A stretch of 64,000 nucleotides of DNA from Adineta vaga (Eukaryota > Rotifera): contig CP075495.1 in NCBI GenBank assembly GCA_021613535.1, positions 8,432,001-8,496,000 on the forward strand, read 5' to 3'. The position numbers were made by a program, and so were the translations under genes. How positions within the stretch are numbered: position 1 is the first letter of the stretch; every line of letters begins with the position of its first letter. This document shows, piece by piece, positions 36,744 through 49,364 of this stretch. Below the pieces are notes generated by a model. That model did not search any database, was not told where the DNA came from, and worked only from the letters and a program-made list of their open reading frames with translations.

Positions 36744-39402
36744 GATACGTGAGCTGTTTTGCTTTAGTTGATTTAAATGAACAAGATAACTATTTCTTCG
36801 CTCTTTTATATGCCATTATATGAAACGATGAGTAATCATAGAATAGTGTAGAAGAAAAAATAACGTTACGAAAGAACGAAAGAGAACGCTCTGACGTGTC
36901 GCGTTATGTAAAGCTAGACAACGATGGAAAGAAGTTTCACGTGCCTGTTACTCATTGCTAAAATGCCTCGTAATGCTTACAATGCAAGTTTTTCCATAGA
37001 TATTTTATAGACTGAAGAATATCTATAAATCAGTAAATGTTTTCTTTTCGATTATAGGTGCACATGAATTATCATCTGCTACAGATCATTCGAGAATATT
37101 CTCAAGATTCCCATAGAATCACTGGGTTTTTTTTTTTGAGTACTGAAATCTGAGAAAAACACACATGTTATATTAATGTATCGACAATTCTTACACAACA
37201 TCCACCCAACAAATATGTTACATATTTTTTCACCTAATTAGATTGGAAATAAGAGAGACGCAATTACACGCTTGAACAGACCATAATGAATCACACGAAA
37301 AATATTGATTTCATATTTTCAAATAATTAATCTGAATATTATTATTATTTTATGTTACCTAGTTATATGTATACTTGTTTAACCAGTTCTTTGGTGAAAA
37401 AATATGTGTAGCGAAAAACAGATCCGTTCATTTGAATCAAATAAGAATACATACATAACTGTATGGTCTATAAAGCAAATCTTTTTTGTTAATTCCAAGC
37501 ACATGTGCTGAATTTTATCAAGGCCTCTTGTTCATAACGCATATATAGAAAACATTATTGCTAATTTAATGATAGCAGGTATAATATGGGAAACCAGCGT
37601 GAAAGTTCGACATGAATTGAAGAAATTCATGGCTTGACTAATTTACTTTTGAATTCAGACATTTATCTTATGCTAGGTTTCTATCATCCTAAGGTGCATT
37701 TCTAATAATCAATGTCATCTTTTACTTTTTCTCGGTTAGACCAATATTTCCTTTGACAAATTTCAAGAGATAAACCAGTATGACTGCGAGTGTGCATAAT
37801 GAAACTTTTACATTCTAATTTTTCATTGTAGAATATTAGACAAGATGCACATTGTGGGGAAAATAAAAATTCCCTCTTATAATGAAGAGGAAGATTAAAA
37901 AAGAGATAGATTAAAATGTTATAAATGTTCAACAGTCAGTAAGACTGGAATTTCCGAGGTTCTAGAAAAAAGTAAGTAATAAACCGGCAGATAATGTCGC
38001 AAGTTCTCTAAACTATGACATGACATGTGGATTTGTTCGAGGAAAGATATCGGAAATTCAGTAAAGCGTTGTCAGACACTATTAAACTAGTAAGATGAAC
38101 TTCGGATCAGTGAAGTTTTTTTTATCATATCTATTAGTCTGATTCTTGTATTTTTCTATTACAAAAAATAGTGTATTGAAAGATGTTGATGAATAGAAAC
38201 GATGTCATAATAGTTTTGTAGTCATCTTTACGTTGAGATATCGAAGTTTGGTACAAAATCTGTTTTTTTTCTTAAAAGCTGCGATGATTTTGAAGAGAAA
38301 GTGGGTCGTCGAACACCGTGTGACATTATTTAACAGGCTTCGATATCGCGTAATACTTTAATTATTTTTTCATCTCCGTCTTCTTATTTGTAAGAAAGCA
38401 GGTTTTATTTTATCCACCACGTATTCATACGCATCTCAATCCAATTCGACCTATATGCAAATTAGCTTGCTATATTACTGAATTTCTCATATTAGAATAG
38501 AATACATTTTCAGTAAAAATTATCACAAAGATTATAGGTAATCATTAATCGAACCCATATGTTTCTTGTCAAATTACTTCATAGAAAATTCTAATTTTTT
38601 TGTCTCGTCTTCTGAGATTTGCCGATAGAAATCTCACTAATATTTTATAGATTGTCACCTATTTATACAAGAAAATTCTCTATTGAAAATTACTTCAGAC
38701 AGTTTTTAAGTTTAATTTTGACCATGATTAAGTCTGACAGATATGTGATCTTCGTATATAGAAATAATCGCTTGGTAAGAATGTGTTGAATCTAAATCTA
38801 CAGATTGTCAGTATAAATTTACTTAAGAACATACCAGAAGCAGTCGTGTCACTCAAGGATAAACAATCTTTGTTATTAATTGTATTAATGAGCACAACAT
38901 ATTTTGATAAACCATGATTAAAGCAAAGAATTATTTTCGTTGTGACGCACATAACATTCTTGAGAGAAAATTAATCACCTTAGTAACAGAAAAGAAATTT
39001 TTATGTACGTCGATTTCAATCTGATAGTAACACTTGTGTTTAGTGTAAATTGTTATATGTAACCAGTCTTACTGTCGCGTTATAAACAGTATTCATCTTT
39101 AAACGAGTTCACAAAGTTTACTGCCATATTTATTTTTAATGTATGTAGTCTCATATATACAAGATTGTTTCTTTTTGTTTACTTGGAAATTTGTCCTTCA
39201 CAAATAAGATTTCTAGGGCGTTTTAAAAAGCGATGGAAATTGTTTCTTTTTTTGTGACATTCTCGAGAAATGAAGTACGCAAATTGAAGATTATGCAGAA
39301 AAATTATTTATTTCAATAGAAAAGAGAAAAGAGTTTTTCCATGGTAAAAAAAGTCTAAAATTCGTTGATGTATTGTTTGCTTATCATGATCACTATGAAC
39401 AT
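36744..39402. other. 2.7-kb gap without a supported gene
   Basis: AT-rich, stop-rich sequence with scattered frames up to 76 codons (37702-37932) that lack signal, domain or normal composition. It includes the p62 promoter on its left. No repeat family was obvious by eye. Confidence 0.5.
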
Positions 39403-40601
39403 TTATCTCCTATTTCCTTCGACAAAATGAGAAAAATCCTATAAAATAACATGAGAGAATTGAAAGAGAAGAATATATCAAAAACAAAAAAGAATCTTAC
39501 AATTAAAAATAGAGCACCAAGTGCTACTGCTTTCATTCGAACACTGAGATCCATTGGCACTAAAAAAACAAAATATTTACTTATATAGAAGAACAATATC
39601 TTTTCATACTTTGAATCGTAAATGTATCGGAATTCGTCATGGCTTCAGCGACAAACCCTGCATATTTTTTATAAATTGCTCCAATTTCCGTTGAACCATC
39701 CATTCCATATAACTAGAAAAACAAAATTACTTTTATTTATTGACTGTAAGATTTTATAATCATTAACTACGAACAGTAAATTTATTTTCACAACAACACG
39801 CATAGGGTCCATCACACATACATCCAGGACCAACAATTTTTAATACAGGTCTACCTGTTTCATCTTTAAGTACATAATGTATACGCCAACAACTGCATCT
39901 AAATAGAAAATATGAACGAATTTAATTATATCTTTATCAAAATTCTTTATTTTACTCTTGAGTAACAAAACCAATGATAGTACCAGGAGGTGATTCAACA
40001 GTAATTTCCTGACTACATCCACCACAACATGCAAACCAACAACATCCAGAGCAACATTTAAACTCTCGTCGAAGACGAATTAATTCCTATAAGAAAAAAA
40101 GTAAGAAATTGACTTCATTTTACCACTAATTGATTTCTACAAACTTGATTTGCACTATCAACAATATGTAGATCGAATCGACGGGTTTGTGGACAATAAG
40201 CACGTTGACAGAAATCAGATTCTAAAAATAGACGTAATTATTACGTGTTAAGGGAAACACACCCTTAAAGCATGTGTTACCTTCGAATGCATAGTAAACT
40301 TGTTCACCTTTGTTATTGAAAATACCGTACTTAGCACTACCAGCAAGTCCCACCATCACTAATAGACAGAAAGAAAACATAGTTTTTTTTTATAAATAAG
40401 TTTATTTGAAAAAAATGTTCGAAATTTCATACTTTCAGTTAATGACAATGTTTGTCTAACGAGTAATGAATCTAACGGTTTTAAATAGGCTAAACCACTT
40501 GGATCACCAGCTGGTTTATCCATCCATTTTAATTGTTGAGGATTCAATATATTATTTCCGTACATTTGATTAGCTTGAGCGATAAGATTTGCACGATTCA
40601 T
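39403..40601 (-). CDS. Phospholipid scramblase family protein
   Basis: Scramblase-family (PLSCR) lipid-binding protein. Eight exons (40433-40601, 40281-40358, 40145-40221, 39956-40086, 39775-39898, 39610-39712, 39501-39559, 39403-39438) give 258 aa. Family landmarks are the start of the barrel after a short Pro-containing N-region, FDLHIVDSANQ, the Cys-rich palmitoylation-type block CCSGCCWFACCGGC, GPGCMCDGPYACC, and the C-terminal helix PMDLSVRMKAVALGALFLID. The N-terminal Pro-rich region of vertebrate PLSCR1 is absent, as in shorter members. The exon ending at 39775 uses a GTTCGT donor, required for phase. Confidence 0.92.
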
Positions 40602-42489
40602 TTTCAATTCTTTTCTCGATTTTTATGAGACCAATGGCAATTTTTTTTTGCCTTTTAAATATAAAATCTCATGACGTTAGCACGTTAGAAAAGAAAACTT
40701 TTTATTTTCATCGACAAAATTTCAAGCATGTCTACGTCAAGACAATCCGATCGGTGACGTACATGCATACTTTTCTCAATGTAAAGTCGTCTTGATCGAG
40801 AATCTGTAAAATGCACATTTGTTTATTACTTTTCATTACATACATACATACATATATATGAAGATTTCTTTCTCATAGGAACAATAAATTTTATGTAAAC
40901 TAAAATCAATTCCACATAAATCTAATCTTCTGTAGTTAAAATCAAACTCCTGCTTATGAATCTATTACACATGATTGCATTATTTCTTGAGAAATAGAAT
41001 AGATTGTATTCTGTTGACACAAGAGACAAGAAATTACTAATGCAAAACATTTGTTTTAACAAACAAACAAACAAACAAATCCGAATTCGAATATTCAGTG
41101 ATCTACTTTATTGATAATTATAATCTTTTAGAAACGTTAAATTGATCTTAATCAGCATAAAAGAGCCTAGTTTTTTTTTTACAGAAATACAATGATATAT
41201 AGATGTAAAACTAGTTGAAAGTGTTACTTCATCCTGTCACTCATATTACTTTATTATCGAGTGAAGCATAACATTTATTTTATTTGATTTGTGAATATAA
41301 TGAAAATATTCTGTCAAATCTCTTCTAGTATTCATTAAGATAAAACGATGAATGATTTATCTCAAAGCATTAAATATAGAGAAAATGTTTTTTTTTGGAG
41401 AGTATCCATTGTAATTTTATTTTTCTTCTTCTTTCTTTTCTAAGTCATCTTATAGTTGAAATAATCCGATAAACGTTGTAAAATGCAACGATGCAAATAG
41501 TTGTCACAATCACTCCTCGAGATTATTCATGGTATTTTTGTAGATTTATATACATACAAGTAAAAAAACAAAAAACTTGCCAATCTAATTTATCTTTAAT
41601 AAAAATATTTAGTATAGAAATACATGAATCTATTTTCTGCATATATTCTTGCTATTTTTTCTCTGAGGATTTTCTTTTTTTCTATATTTTTCTTCTTCTC
41701 ATCATTATAATTCTTTTTATTATAATTATGTGACATTTTTTTTCTTCTTCTATCTTTCTTCTTATGTACTAGCATCATCCGTCTTTATGTCAGCTACGCT
41801 CTAAATAAACAAAATACATCTTTCGTGTTTTATAGTTCTGACAATTTCAAGATACCCGACTTCATTAAGTAAAGATTTCAGATCTATTCGTTTAAAATTC
41901 TGTTCAAACAGTCTTTAATGGTAAACATACAATAGGCACCATCATCATTAGTGTAGTTCTCTTGTATTAATGATTGTTGTTTTCCTGGCTTTTTTCTGGA
42001 CTAAATAAACATAATTTTCAGTCTTTCATGCTGATCAATATGTATATACATATATATATATATATATCGTTTAATTGAGTAAATACAGGAAAAAGTAAGT
42101 TTACTCTATTGCATGTTCTCGATTTTTTTGTGCTTACTTTTCATTATAAACGTATATATTAATCGACAGAATTATTTGATTTCTTTGTAGTTTGTGTTGG
42201 AAATTGATCGATCGAAGATAGACCAGGATTTGTTTCTTATTGATGCCTTTCATCTACTTATTTACGAGTACAAACTATTCCTTACGTTTACATGACATTT
42301 GCCAAAGGAAGAGTACTATTACTTGAGATAGTAATCTTACTGGAAAGGATACATCGACAACAAAAACAAATGGTCGATATAGACATCAAACGAATCATCT
42401 TCTTTGATATGTTTTTCTTTGTATTGTAATTAACATTTTAATTCTTCTATTTTAGATCATAGATATACATTAATTTAGTTAATTTGACG
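40602..42489. other. 1.9-kb gap with microsatellites
   Basis: Holds a CATA repeat at about 40839-40854, an AAAC repeat at about 41061-41081 and an AT repeat at about 42052-42068. T/C-rich ORFs at 41491-41778 are low-complexity. It is the divergent promoter region of the scramblase and the GPCR. Confidence 0.55.
41061..41081. repeat. (AAAC)n microsatellite
   Basis: About five tandem AAAC units. Confidence 0.8.
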
Positions 42490-44634
42490 ATGGATTTATC
42501 ACAACAACATGCACATACCCTTCAGATGCTTGGTTTAATAACCTGTGAAGATATTGAAGATTTTATTAAAGACATAAATGTATCGGACTATGAATCACGA
42601 AATATGACACGTGATGATTATATGGATCTCTTACGTTCACCACATTGTCAACCAAAAGCATATCCAATTCCACATGGTGTTAAAAAATGGACAACAATAA
42701 TTATCTTAATCTTATTTCTTATATTTGGTCTCATTGGAAATGCATTATCAGCAACAATCATGTTCCGTCGTTCTCGTCGAGGACTTTCAGCTTATTTTTA
42801 TCTTGCATTATTAGCTATTATTGATATTTGCGTTCTTTATAGTAGTTGTCTTTTATATCTTTTGGAAATAATATTTGATTATCGTCCACAAGAGTATTCC
42901 GTATTTCAATGCCGGTTGGGTTTTTATATTCAACATTTATTTACTTATATCTCGGCTTGGTTTATTGTTGCTGTAACATTTGAACGCTTCATTGTTGTTC
43001 GATATCCATTTCAAGCAATGCGTATCTGTCGAATGCATGTGGCATATACAATTGCAATAATTATAATTCTTTTCTTTTCAATCTACACTGCACATTGTTT
43101 TTTTACGATGAATTTAGTTCATGTTACTTTACAAACTGATCATGGTTTTCATCCTAATCATACAATTTGTGATGTTCAAATTTATCGACCTGTATTATCA
43201 TTTCTTGATCTATGTTTTTATAGTGTTATACCATCCATATGTATTCTTATATTTAATATTTTAATTATTATAACAATGCTTCATGCAATAAAAAAACGAC
43301 GAGATTATCTTCAAGCAAATAGTTATACACCAGTAACAGACACTTCTCATCGAAATAAAAACAAAAGTCAATCAATTGTGCGTACACAATTGTTTCGCAC
43401 AAGATCAGCAGGTACAGCTTTTCAAAAAGTGCTCTCTACATTTTAATATTCCGTCGCTATTTATAAACCGGATGTCTAAAGACAAATATGATTTTTCAAC
43501 GTAATAAACTAGAAAAAAGAAACACTGAGTATTTCTAAAATGTCAATTTTGACATCTAGTTAATTCACCTCAAAGGCATTTTCGAGTTAATATTAAAAAA
43601 AAATTCTCTCATGAATTTATTTCTGTATCCTTATAAAATTATTATATAGTTGAAAAGTCTGCCTATCTTTTCTTGACTTACATGAGTTTATCTAACACTT
43701 CTTTTCGATAATTATATGTATATATGTGTAGTTATTTCTTGACAAAAAAAGAAACAAGGTCTCTGAGATGTTCAGAACATTAGTTTTTGAATACGATTAC
43801 TTGATAATAAATTAGAAGCACGACAAAGATTAATTCTCTTGACTTTTTCTAATTATGTAGAGTTCAAAAATATTTTCTATTTATTAATCAAGAAAAAAAT
43901 AATTGTAGCGTTGACTTTTCTTTCATTCTTTATTAAATCCTATAATTATTCTTTTAACAAGTACAAAATGTTAAGTAATACTAATTTCTATTTTAGAATC
44001 AAGTCCCGCAATGCGTTCATATAGTCAAATGAATAAACAACGTATTGAATTGAATCTTGGAAATAATAAATTTATTGAACAAGTGAATAAACAAAAACCG
44101 TCATCCGATCCAACAAGTGCTGCAGGAATACGTTTAACATGTTTATTATTAATTATTTCATTCATATTTGTTATTTGCACATTACCAATTTCAATACGGT
44201 CATTAATAGCGGAATATTTACCTTCACAAAAATCGACAGCACGCTGGCAAATAATACAGCTATGTTTAACATTATTGATGTTTTTAAATCATACGGTAGA
44301 TAAAAAAAAAAGAACGAAGAAGGAATAATTAATTTAATCTATAATTTATTTGAAATTCTAGATTAATTTTGTACTCTATTGTTTAACTGGTCGTACATTT
44401 CGCAGTGAATGTCGTAAACTTATTTGTAGTTTCTCATTTCTTAAAGATGTACATATATCATGTACAGCAGATCATGATTCCGATAAACTACAACCTTGTC
44501 ATCATCACCCTCAACAACAACAACAACAGCAACAACTTATTCCTATTGAACGAAATCGATTGACACCTCCTGTCCATCATCATCATCATCAAAAGCAACG
44601 AGCTAATCCAAGAATAAAAGGAATTTATGTATGA
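42490..44634 (+). CDS. Class A G-protein-coupled receptor, peptide type
   Basis: Rhodopsin-family plasma-membrane receptor. Three exons (42490-43411, 43997-44295, 44362-44634) give 497 aa. The first exon encodes an N-terminus with one NMT glycosylation site and TM1-TM5: GLIGNALSATIMF (TM1), YLALLAIIDICVLYSSCLLY (TM2), a conserved Cys before TM3, FERF in place of DRY, and a long third loop. Exon 2 carries TM6 (CLLLIISFIFVICTLPISIR) and exon 3 TM7 (INFVLYCLTG, an NPxxY variant) followed by FRSEC and a His/Gln-rich tail. The NFxLYC-LTG.FR pattern is common in invertebrate neuropeptide receptors such as FMRFamide and myosuppressin types. The ligand is unknown. Confidence 0.88.
43412..43996 (+). 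other. Long intron (585 nt) of the GPCR gene
   Basis: Donor GTACAG and acceptor TTTCTATTTTAG, phase 1. Several times the usual intron length here. No ORF or repeat is clear inside it. Confidence 0.65.
44518..44592. repeat. CAA/CAG and CAT triplet runs in the GPCR tail
   Basis: Codons for a poly-Gln run and a poly-His run in the predicted cytoplasmic tail. Confidence 0.8.
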
Positions 44635-44719
44635 AATATGTTTTTTCTCCATTGACAAATTTCTTTCTTTTTATTACATATGAAAAAGATGAAAAGTATG
44701 AATGGAACTTAAATATTAT

Positions 44720-44998
44720 TCAAACACTAATTGTCCATCCGACACGTTTTCCTCGTTGTTCTTCTTGTGATTTAGACGATGGAAATTGTGATGAACAATA
44801 CTTTTTTCTCATGTATAATGAATATTGTTTTTGTTGTTGGCATAAATATGAAATAAAATATGATGCGTGTTTAAAATTTGGTAATTGATTCTTACCATCG
44901 TATATTTTCAGTCGATCGGTTGTTGAAGTTAACTGAGCACAACAATAAACAATGACAATAAGTAAACTTAAATATATCATTACATGACGATTGGCCAT
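44720..44998 (-). CDS. Candidate small secreted peptide precursor
   Basis: 92-aa ORF with a convincing signal peptide (MANRHVMIYLSLLIVIVYCC) and a good start context (AATAATGGCC). The remainder has a two-Cys segment (LCQQQKQYSLYMRKKYC) and a GKR near the end (QRGKRVGWTISV), which is an amidation plus dibasic cleavage pattern. It lies tail to tail with the GPCR gene, 85 nt away. A GTAAGA donor after TATACGATG could splice the end differently. No family is recognised, and it could be a 5' exon of a longer gene. Confidence 0.42.
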   Translation of the reverse strand: MANRHVMIYLSLLIVIVYCCAQLTSTTDRLKIYDGKNQLPNFKHASYFISYLCQQQKQYSLYMRKKYCSSQFPSSKSQEEQRGKRVGWTISV

Positions 44999-45954
44999 TA
45001 TTTTTAATAGAGAAGACGTAATCTAATGAACGTGCGTATGTATATGCGCTACTTGAAGAAAAGAATTACAATATAATTATCATGTTTAATTTTGTATGTA
45101 TTTTATTGTTTATCTCGAACAAACTTTTATTTAATTATAAACAAATGCGATATTATTTCTACCATGACATGAATATATTCCGAAGAACTTTATATTTTCT
45201 ACTGATGAATTATTTAGACGAAAAAAAAATAATGGTTTCCGTACTGTGTAGCGATAAAAACTACGATAGCCAATCTTTTCATTTGTTTCTTTTTTCTATA
45301 ATTTGTAGACAACTGCATGTGAACAAAATACATCCTTAATTATCTAACTACGGTTTTACATAAGCAAGCGCATTTTATTCAATGACAGTAATTATGAGAT
45401 AAATGTCGATCTGACACTCCGTTGCGTAATATATTAGGCGCTTACTGTAATGTGAATAGGAATGTATTTTGTAAAGTCGATCATATCTATTTCGCTAATA
45501 TACTTTTATCTTCTCGCAAATATAACTAAGAATATATGAAGAGTTTCATTAACTCTCTACACTTTTAAATCTAGTTTTCTCTATTGAATCAGTATGACAA
45601 ATCTTTGTCTATCATGAAAATTCTATTTTATTTTCAATTTGTTCGTAAATATATATACATACCCGAAAAATAATGTCGATGACGAATGTAGATGAGACAA
45701 AACTAATCATTCATTTATATATATAGGCGAGAGGTTAGTAGTTTTCATTGTCAAATTATCATTTTCTTCCACACATAGAAATGGATAAGTAATCTGATGC
45801 GCTCGATGTCATTCACATAAAATCTTCTTGGTATCCATCTAATTGCTTGCAATCTGCTCGAAAACAAACTTAACCACTAGTTTGCTCGGCATTCACCTGC
45901 TCAAAACAAATTTAAGAAGATTTTCTTCCTAAATTTATCTATCAATGTCATACA

Positions 45955-46083
45955 CAACTTTGCAATATCTGACAAGCATCGAAAATAACACGACATCTTT
46001 TATAAACCTATGGTACTATATACAAGTATTAAAATAAATTTCAAGGTTACAGTATGATATCTATGAATATATGATCTTATATT
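45955..46083. repeat. Degenerate partial copy of the 47405-47660 region
   Basis: About 45 nt around ATATCTGACAAGCATCGAAA followed by AACACGACATCT recur at 47405-47449 with few mismatches. Further on, GATATCTATGAATATATGATC matches GATGTCTATGAACATATGATC at 47638-47658 in the same order. About 180 nt of the second copy, including an exon, is missing here. Confidence 0.65.
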
Positions 46084-46519
46084 TTTATCTCTATTTTTTA
46101 TTCTTTATTTGTCTTCGTTCTGAGGAGCTATTTAGAGATTAAATCACTTGAAATAAAATGAAGTTTATATTCATAACAGTTTTCATAATTTCAAAAAATA
46201 GACTGAAATGTATATAATACTAGTTAGATAGAAACCAACGAGTACATATAGATTTGTTTCTTTCATCTTTATCCACTAGAATCTTTACGATGTTTACGTG
46301 GACTATGAATTTTTACTCAATTTGCATATTGAATAAAACACTGTATTCGAAGTTATTTAAAAACGATGCTGAAAATTGTTTCGATATTACTTCAATCATG
46401 GATCTTTGAGTGTACAGTATTAGTTATTCATATATAATGGTTTGCAAAAAGAGTTGAAACACTTTCAGAATGCAAATATTTTATCTTTTTCAGAGCCTTT
46501 TGAAGCTTTATTTTGAGAA

Positions 46520-46798
46520 TACCTAAGCCGTGATTATAGACTAATTGCGCAGAATACAAAAACATAAGAAACGCCGCATTGTACGTCTCATTCTTACTTT
46601 TATAAAGCAGAAACTAAGAAGAATATATCAAATGAGCGTTTTAAAGTATTGTTTTTGAGTTTTAAAATAAATACACAAGTAAACTTCGAAAATGTTAGTT
46701 TTCCATCATTAATAATCTATTAAAGTAACAATCAAACGCAAAATACAGCGTTTCTTACGTTTTATAATAGGCGCAATTAGTTTACAATCACAGGTCTC
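46520..46798. mobile_element. Foldback (MITE-like) element
   Basis: The left arm at about 46520-46606 and the reverse complement of about 46714-46798 match over 75-85 nt, roughly three positions in four by eye, including ACTAATTGCGC and TAAGAAACGC. The internal loop is about 100 nt. No coding capacity and no clear target-site duplication were found, so it is probably an old non-autonomous DNA element. Confidence 0.6.
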
Positions 46799-47527
46799 GA
46801 TGAAGTGTCGTCCAAACATCTTCCCTCAATTTTTTTCTGCTTAGATATTGTGGATTGGTACTAATCAAGTTATCTACTAAAGAAATCATGTATTCGATTA
46901 AGTACTATTTAATCAGTGTATAACAATAATCGAATATAGAAAAGACAGATAATCTAAAATCACATCATATTTTCAGTCAGATATGGTAAGAAGACGACTT
47001 CGTACTTATTAAATAGAGTAACATTTATTTCAAACGAGTTGAAATAGATGTTAAAACAAGGTAGAGATATATTTTTATATTCCCTTAATTGTTGACAGAT
47101 TAGACCTTTAGATCTTGATTATATGTTAAAGTACTACCTACGTCGAAGATTAGTGAACTGTATCGCCGATATTTTGACTCCACCTCCAGTGACGTACGGA
47201 TAGAGGTTTGAGTTCTCGTAAAATTTATTTTCATCAAATAACGAAAAGACATGTCGCGTATAAATTCATGTTATAAATAACAGTAAAATCCTTTAAATCT
47301 TCTTAAGGATAAATTTAATCACGACATTTATTCGCTCAATGAATATTTGTGGAGATTTTCTTGCTACATTTATTCATCTATTGATCAACTACACATACAA
47401 ATTTACAATATCTGACAAGCATCGAAAAGAACACGACATCTATTAAACAACCATCATAATACGTCGAGTGAAAGAGAACAAAAAATACATCCACAGATAA
47501 AGTAATAAAGTACGTTGATTCTCATTT

Positions 47528-48075
47528 TTATTTGTTACCTTTGTCAAGTGGTAACATTTGTAATTCACCAATAAGATATGTCTTTGTTCGTGATGAATCC
47601 GAAGTTGACTAAAAGAACAAATGAAATAGTAGAATTGATGTCTATGAACATATGATCTTTCACAATGACCTACCGTATTCATTAAATCTGTTGTTCTATT
47701 GAGTAATTCTTGACACTGTGCAATCGCAGCAGTATTTGTTTGTTGTTGATTAAGCCGTGTTATCGCTTGTTCAAGTGAACGAGCTAGTTTTGTTTGAGAT
47801 TCATGTGTCTGTAAATATTTATCGAATTCTCGATGAATAAGACCTAATTTTTGTTGAATTTGATTTTCATAATGTTTGCATTCTTTTTGAAAATCAGCTT
47901 CAAATATTTCGAGGTTTTGATCCTTTAAAAGGGAAGAAAAGTTTTTTTATATTTCATATGATTTGAAAAGCCTTACAATAATAGGTTGAATTGTTATGGG
48001 ATTGAGTTTCGCATTTGTTGAATTTTCATCTGTATTTTCTTTATTATTAATTTGTCGTCGTTTTTTGGGAGCCAT
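47528..48075 (-). CDS. Small coiled-coil protein, unrecognised
   Basis: Three exons (47977-48075, 47674-47922, 47528-47608) give 142 aa. It starts MAPKKRRQINNKENT, a basic, nuclear-signal-like N-terminus. The middle is a long amphipathic helix (about residues 34-115, EIFEADFQKECKHYENQIQQ and onward, LARSLEQAITRLN) ending in LLNRTTDLMNT, and the C-terminal exon is Ser/Thr-rich. Size and layout recall small kinetochore, centrosome or BLOC-type subunits, but I cannot assign one. The last exon could have a further intron at the GTAACA following GACAAAG; the stop chosen is the first in frame. Confidence 0.65.
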
Positions 48076-48531
48076 CTAGAAATTAGAAGTACATGAAATA
48101 AAATGAATAGTTCTCATTGATGTAAAAATCAGTTTTGTGGTCTTGAAAGGTAGAAGGCAACTTACAGGATATCAATCAAACATTATCTTTTCTATAATGT
48201 ATATATCAAATCTTTTTTTCTACAATTTACTGAAAGATTTTCTAGTATGCTGAATAAGAATATCTATCATACATTTTTGAATGGTAATTTCGTTGTAGAA
48301 ATCAATTTGATCTGATGAAATGAAACGATTAATTATCAGATATAACGAAGAATGAATTTTCTATTTATCTGTTGTTGAAAAACAAAAATAAATAAAAACA
48401 CAAGACATTTCTTTTTTATCGCGTTCTCACTCTTTCACTCTCATCTTCACGATATTAAAAACAACAATAAAATCCATAACAACATTAAAATCAATCTTTA
48501 ATATATATTCTTTTTTTTTCGTTTCTTTTAA
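48076..48531. other. 456-nt gap between SRP14 and the coiled-coil gene
   Basis: AT-rich with T-rich tracts. No supported feature. Confidence 0.5.
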
Positions 48532-49023
48532 TTATTTCTTTTTTGCTGGTGTGGTTGGCGTTTTCTTCTGTTGATTAACAACAGTCGCTGATGTTGGTGT
48601 TGGTGATGATGGAATATTACTATTTGGATTAGTAGTAGATGATTGACCTGTTGCTTTACTTTCTTTAGCTTTCTTTTTCAAAGTATCCATATTTGCTTTC
48701 AATAAATTCGAGTATGCCAATTGAAAACGATTAATATCCTTCGATGAAACAACTGTAGACAATTTTTTTGACCCAAATACAGCTCGTACAAGACATTTAT
48801 ATTCAGTAACTTCATGAGTAGTTGGGGAATGTGGTGAAGTCGTTGCTGTTGGTGTTGAAGCTTTCTTCTGTTCTAATCGTTGTTTCTTAGTCAATTGTGG
48901 TTTGGGTTTTGTTTGTCCATTATATCGTTTCATAGTTAAAGATAATGATCCTGAATTTTTCACACGTTGTTGTTGAAATAATTTTGTCAATTCCAAAAGG
49001 AAATGATCATTTTCTAATAGCAT
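48532..49023 (-). CDS. SRP14: Signal recognition particle 14 kDa protein
   Basis: With SRP9 it binds the Alu domain of SRP RNA and slows translation elongation during ER targeting. Single exon, 163 aa. The start MLLENDHFLLELTKLFQQQR and the segment STVVSSKDINRFQLAYSNLL with KANMD are diagnostic. Compared with human SRP14 it has a Thr/Pro/Lys-rich insertion (about residues 40-70) in the loop between the first strands and a longer Ser/Thr/Pro tail ending in PAKKK. Confidence 0.95.
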   Translation of the reverse strand: MLLENDHFLLELTKLFQQQRVKNSGSLSLTMKRYNGQTKPKPQLTKKQRLEQKKASTPTATTSPHSPTTHEVTEYKCLVRAVFGSKKLSTVVSSKDINRFQLAYSNLLKANMDTLKKKAKESKATGQSSTTNPNSNIPSSPTPTSATVVNQQKKTPTTPAKKK

Positions 49024-49364
49024 AATTAGATTTCGAGTTGCTTTTTGATTAGAAGAAAAAAATTTATCTTAAAAAAAAGAAGAAGAAGAAACATAGACAA
49101 ATAATCTAACTGAGCGAGATAGTTGTATCTTATTTTCGTTTGTTTCACATTCACCAAGGTATATCATGCATGAGTAATACAGAAAGAAAAATAAGCAAGA
49201 GCAATAGCATGTAAAAAAAAGATAAATATGAAGAGAATTTGTATAGCACAGAATCAAACGCTTTAGTCAAAAAATTAGCAAAAAAAAGAGAGAGTAGAAA
49301 AACTTGTCAGATGTGAGTTAATTCGAGATTGTAAAAGAAGTAGCAAAAGAATTCGAAAAATATT
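49024..49364. other. 341-nt gap between RhoGDI and SRP14
   Basis: AT-rich with an A-rich tract near 49070-49090. No supported feature. Confidence 0.5.

Larger units (their letters stand above)
44999..47527. other. 2.5-kb repeat-bearing gap
   Basis: No supported gene. It contains a foldback element (46520-46798) and a partial duplicate (about 45955-46085) of sequence found at 47405-47660. Open frames (for example 45082-45339) are not protein-like. Confidence 0.55.

Noticed and set aside
37702-37932. Minus-strand 76-codon frame with a few Cys and His
   Set aside because: The Cys and His spacing does not form a zinc finger, and there is no splice or coding context.
42050-42068. AT repeat as a possible origin or promoter element
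   Set aside because: A simple dinucleotide microsatellite in an AT-rich gap, with nothing else supporting a function.
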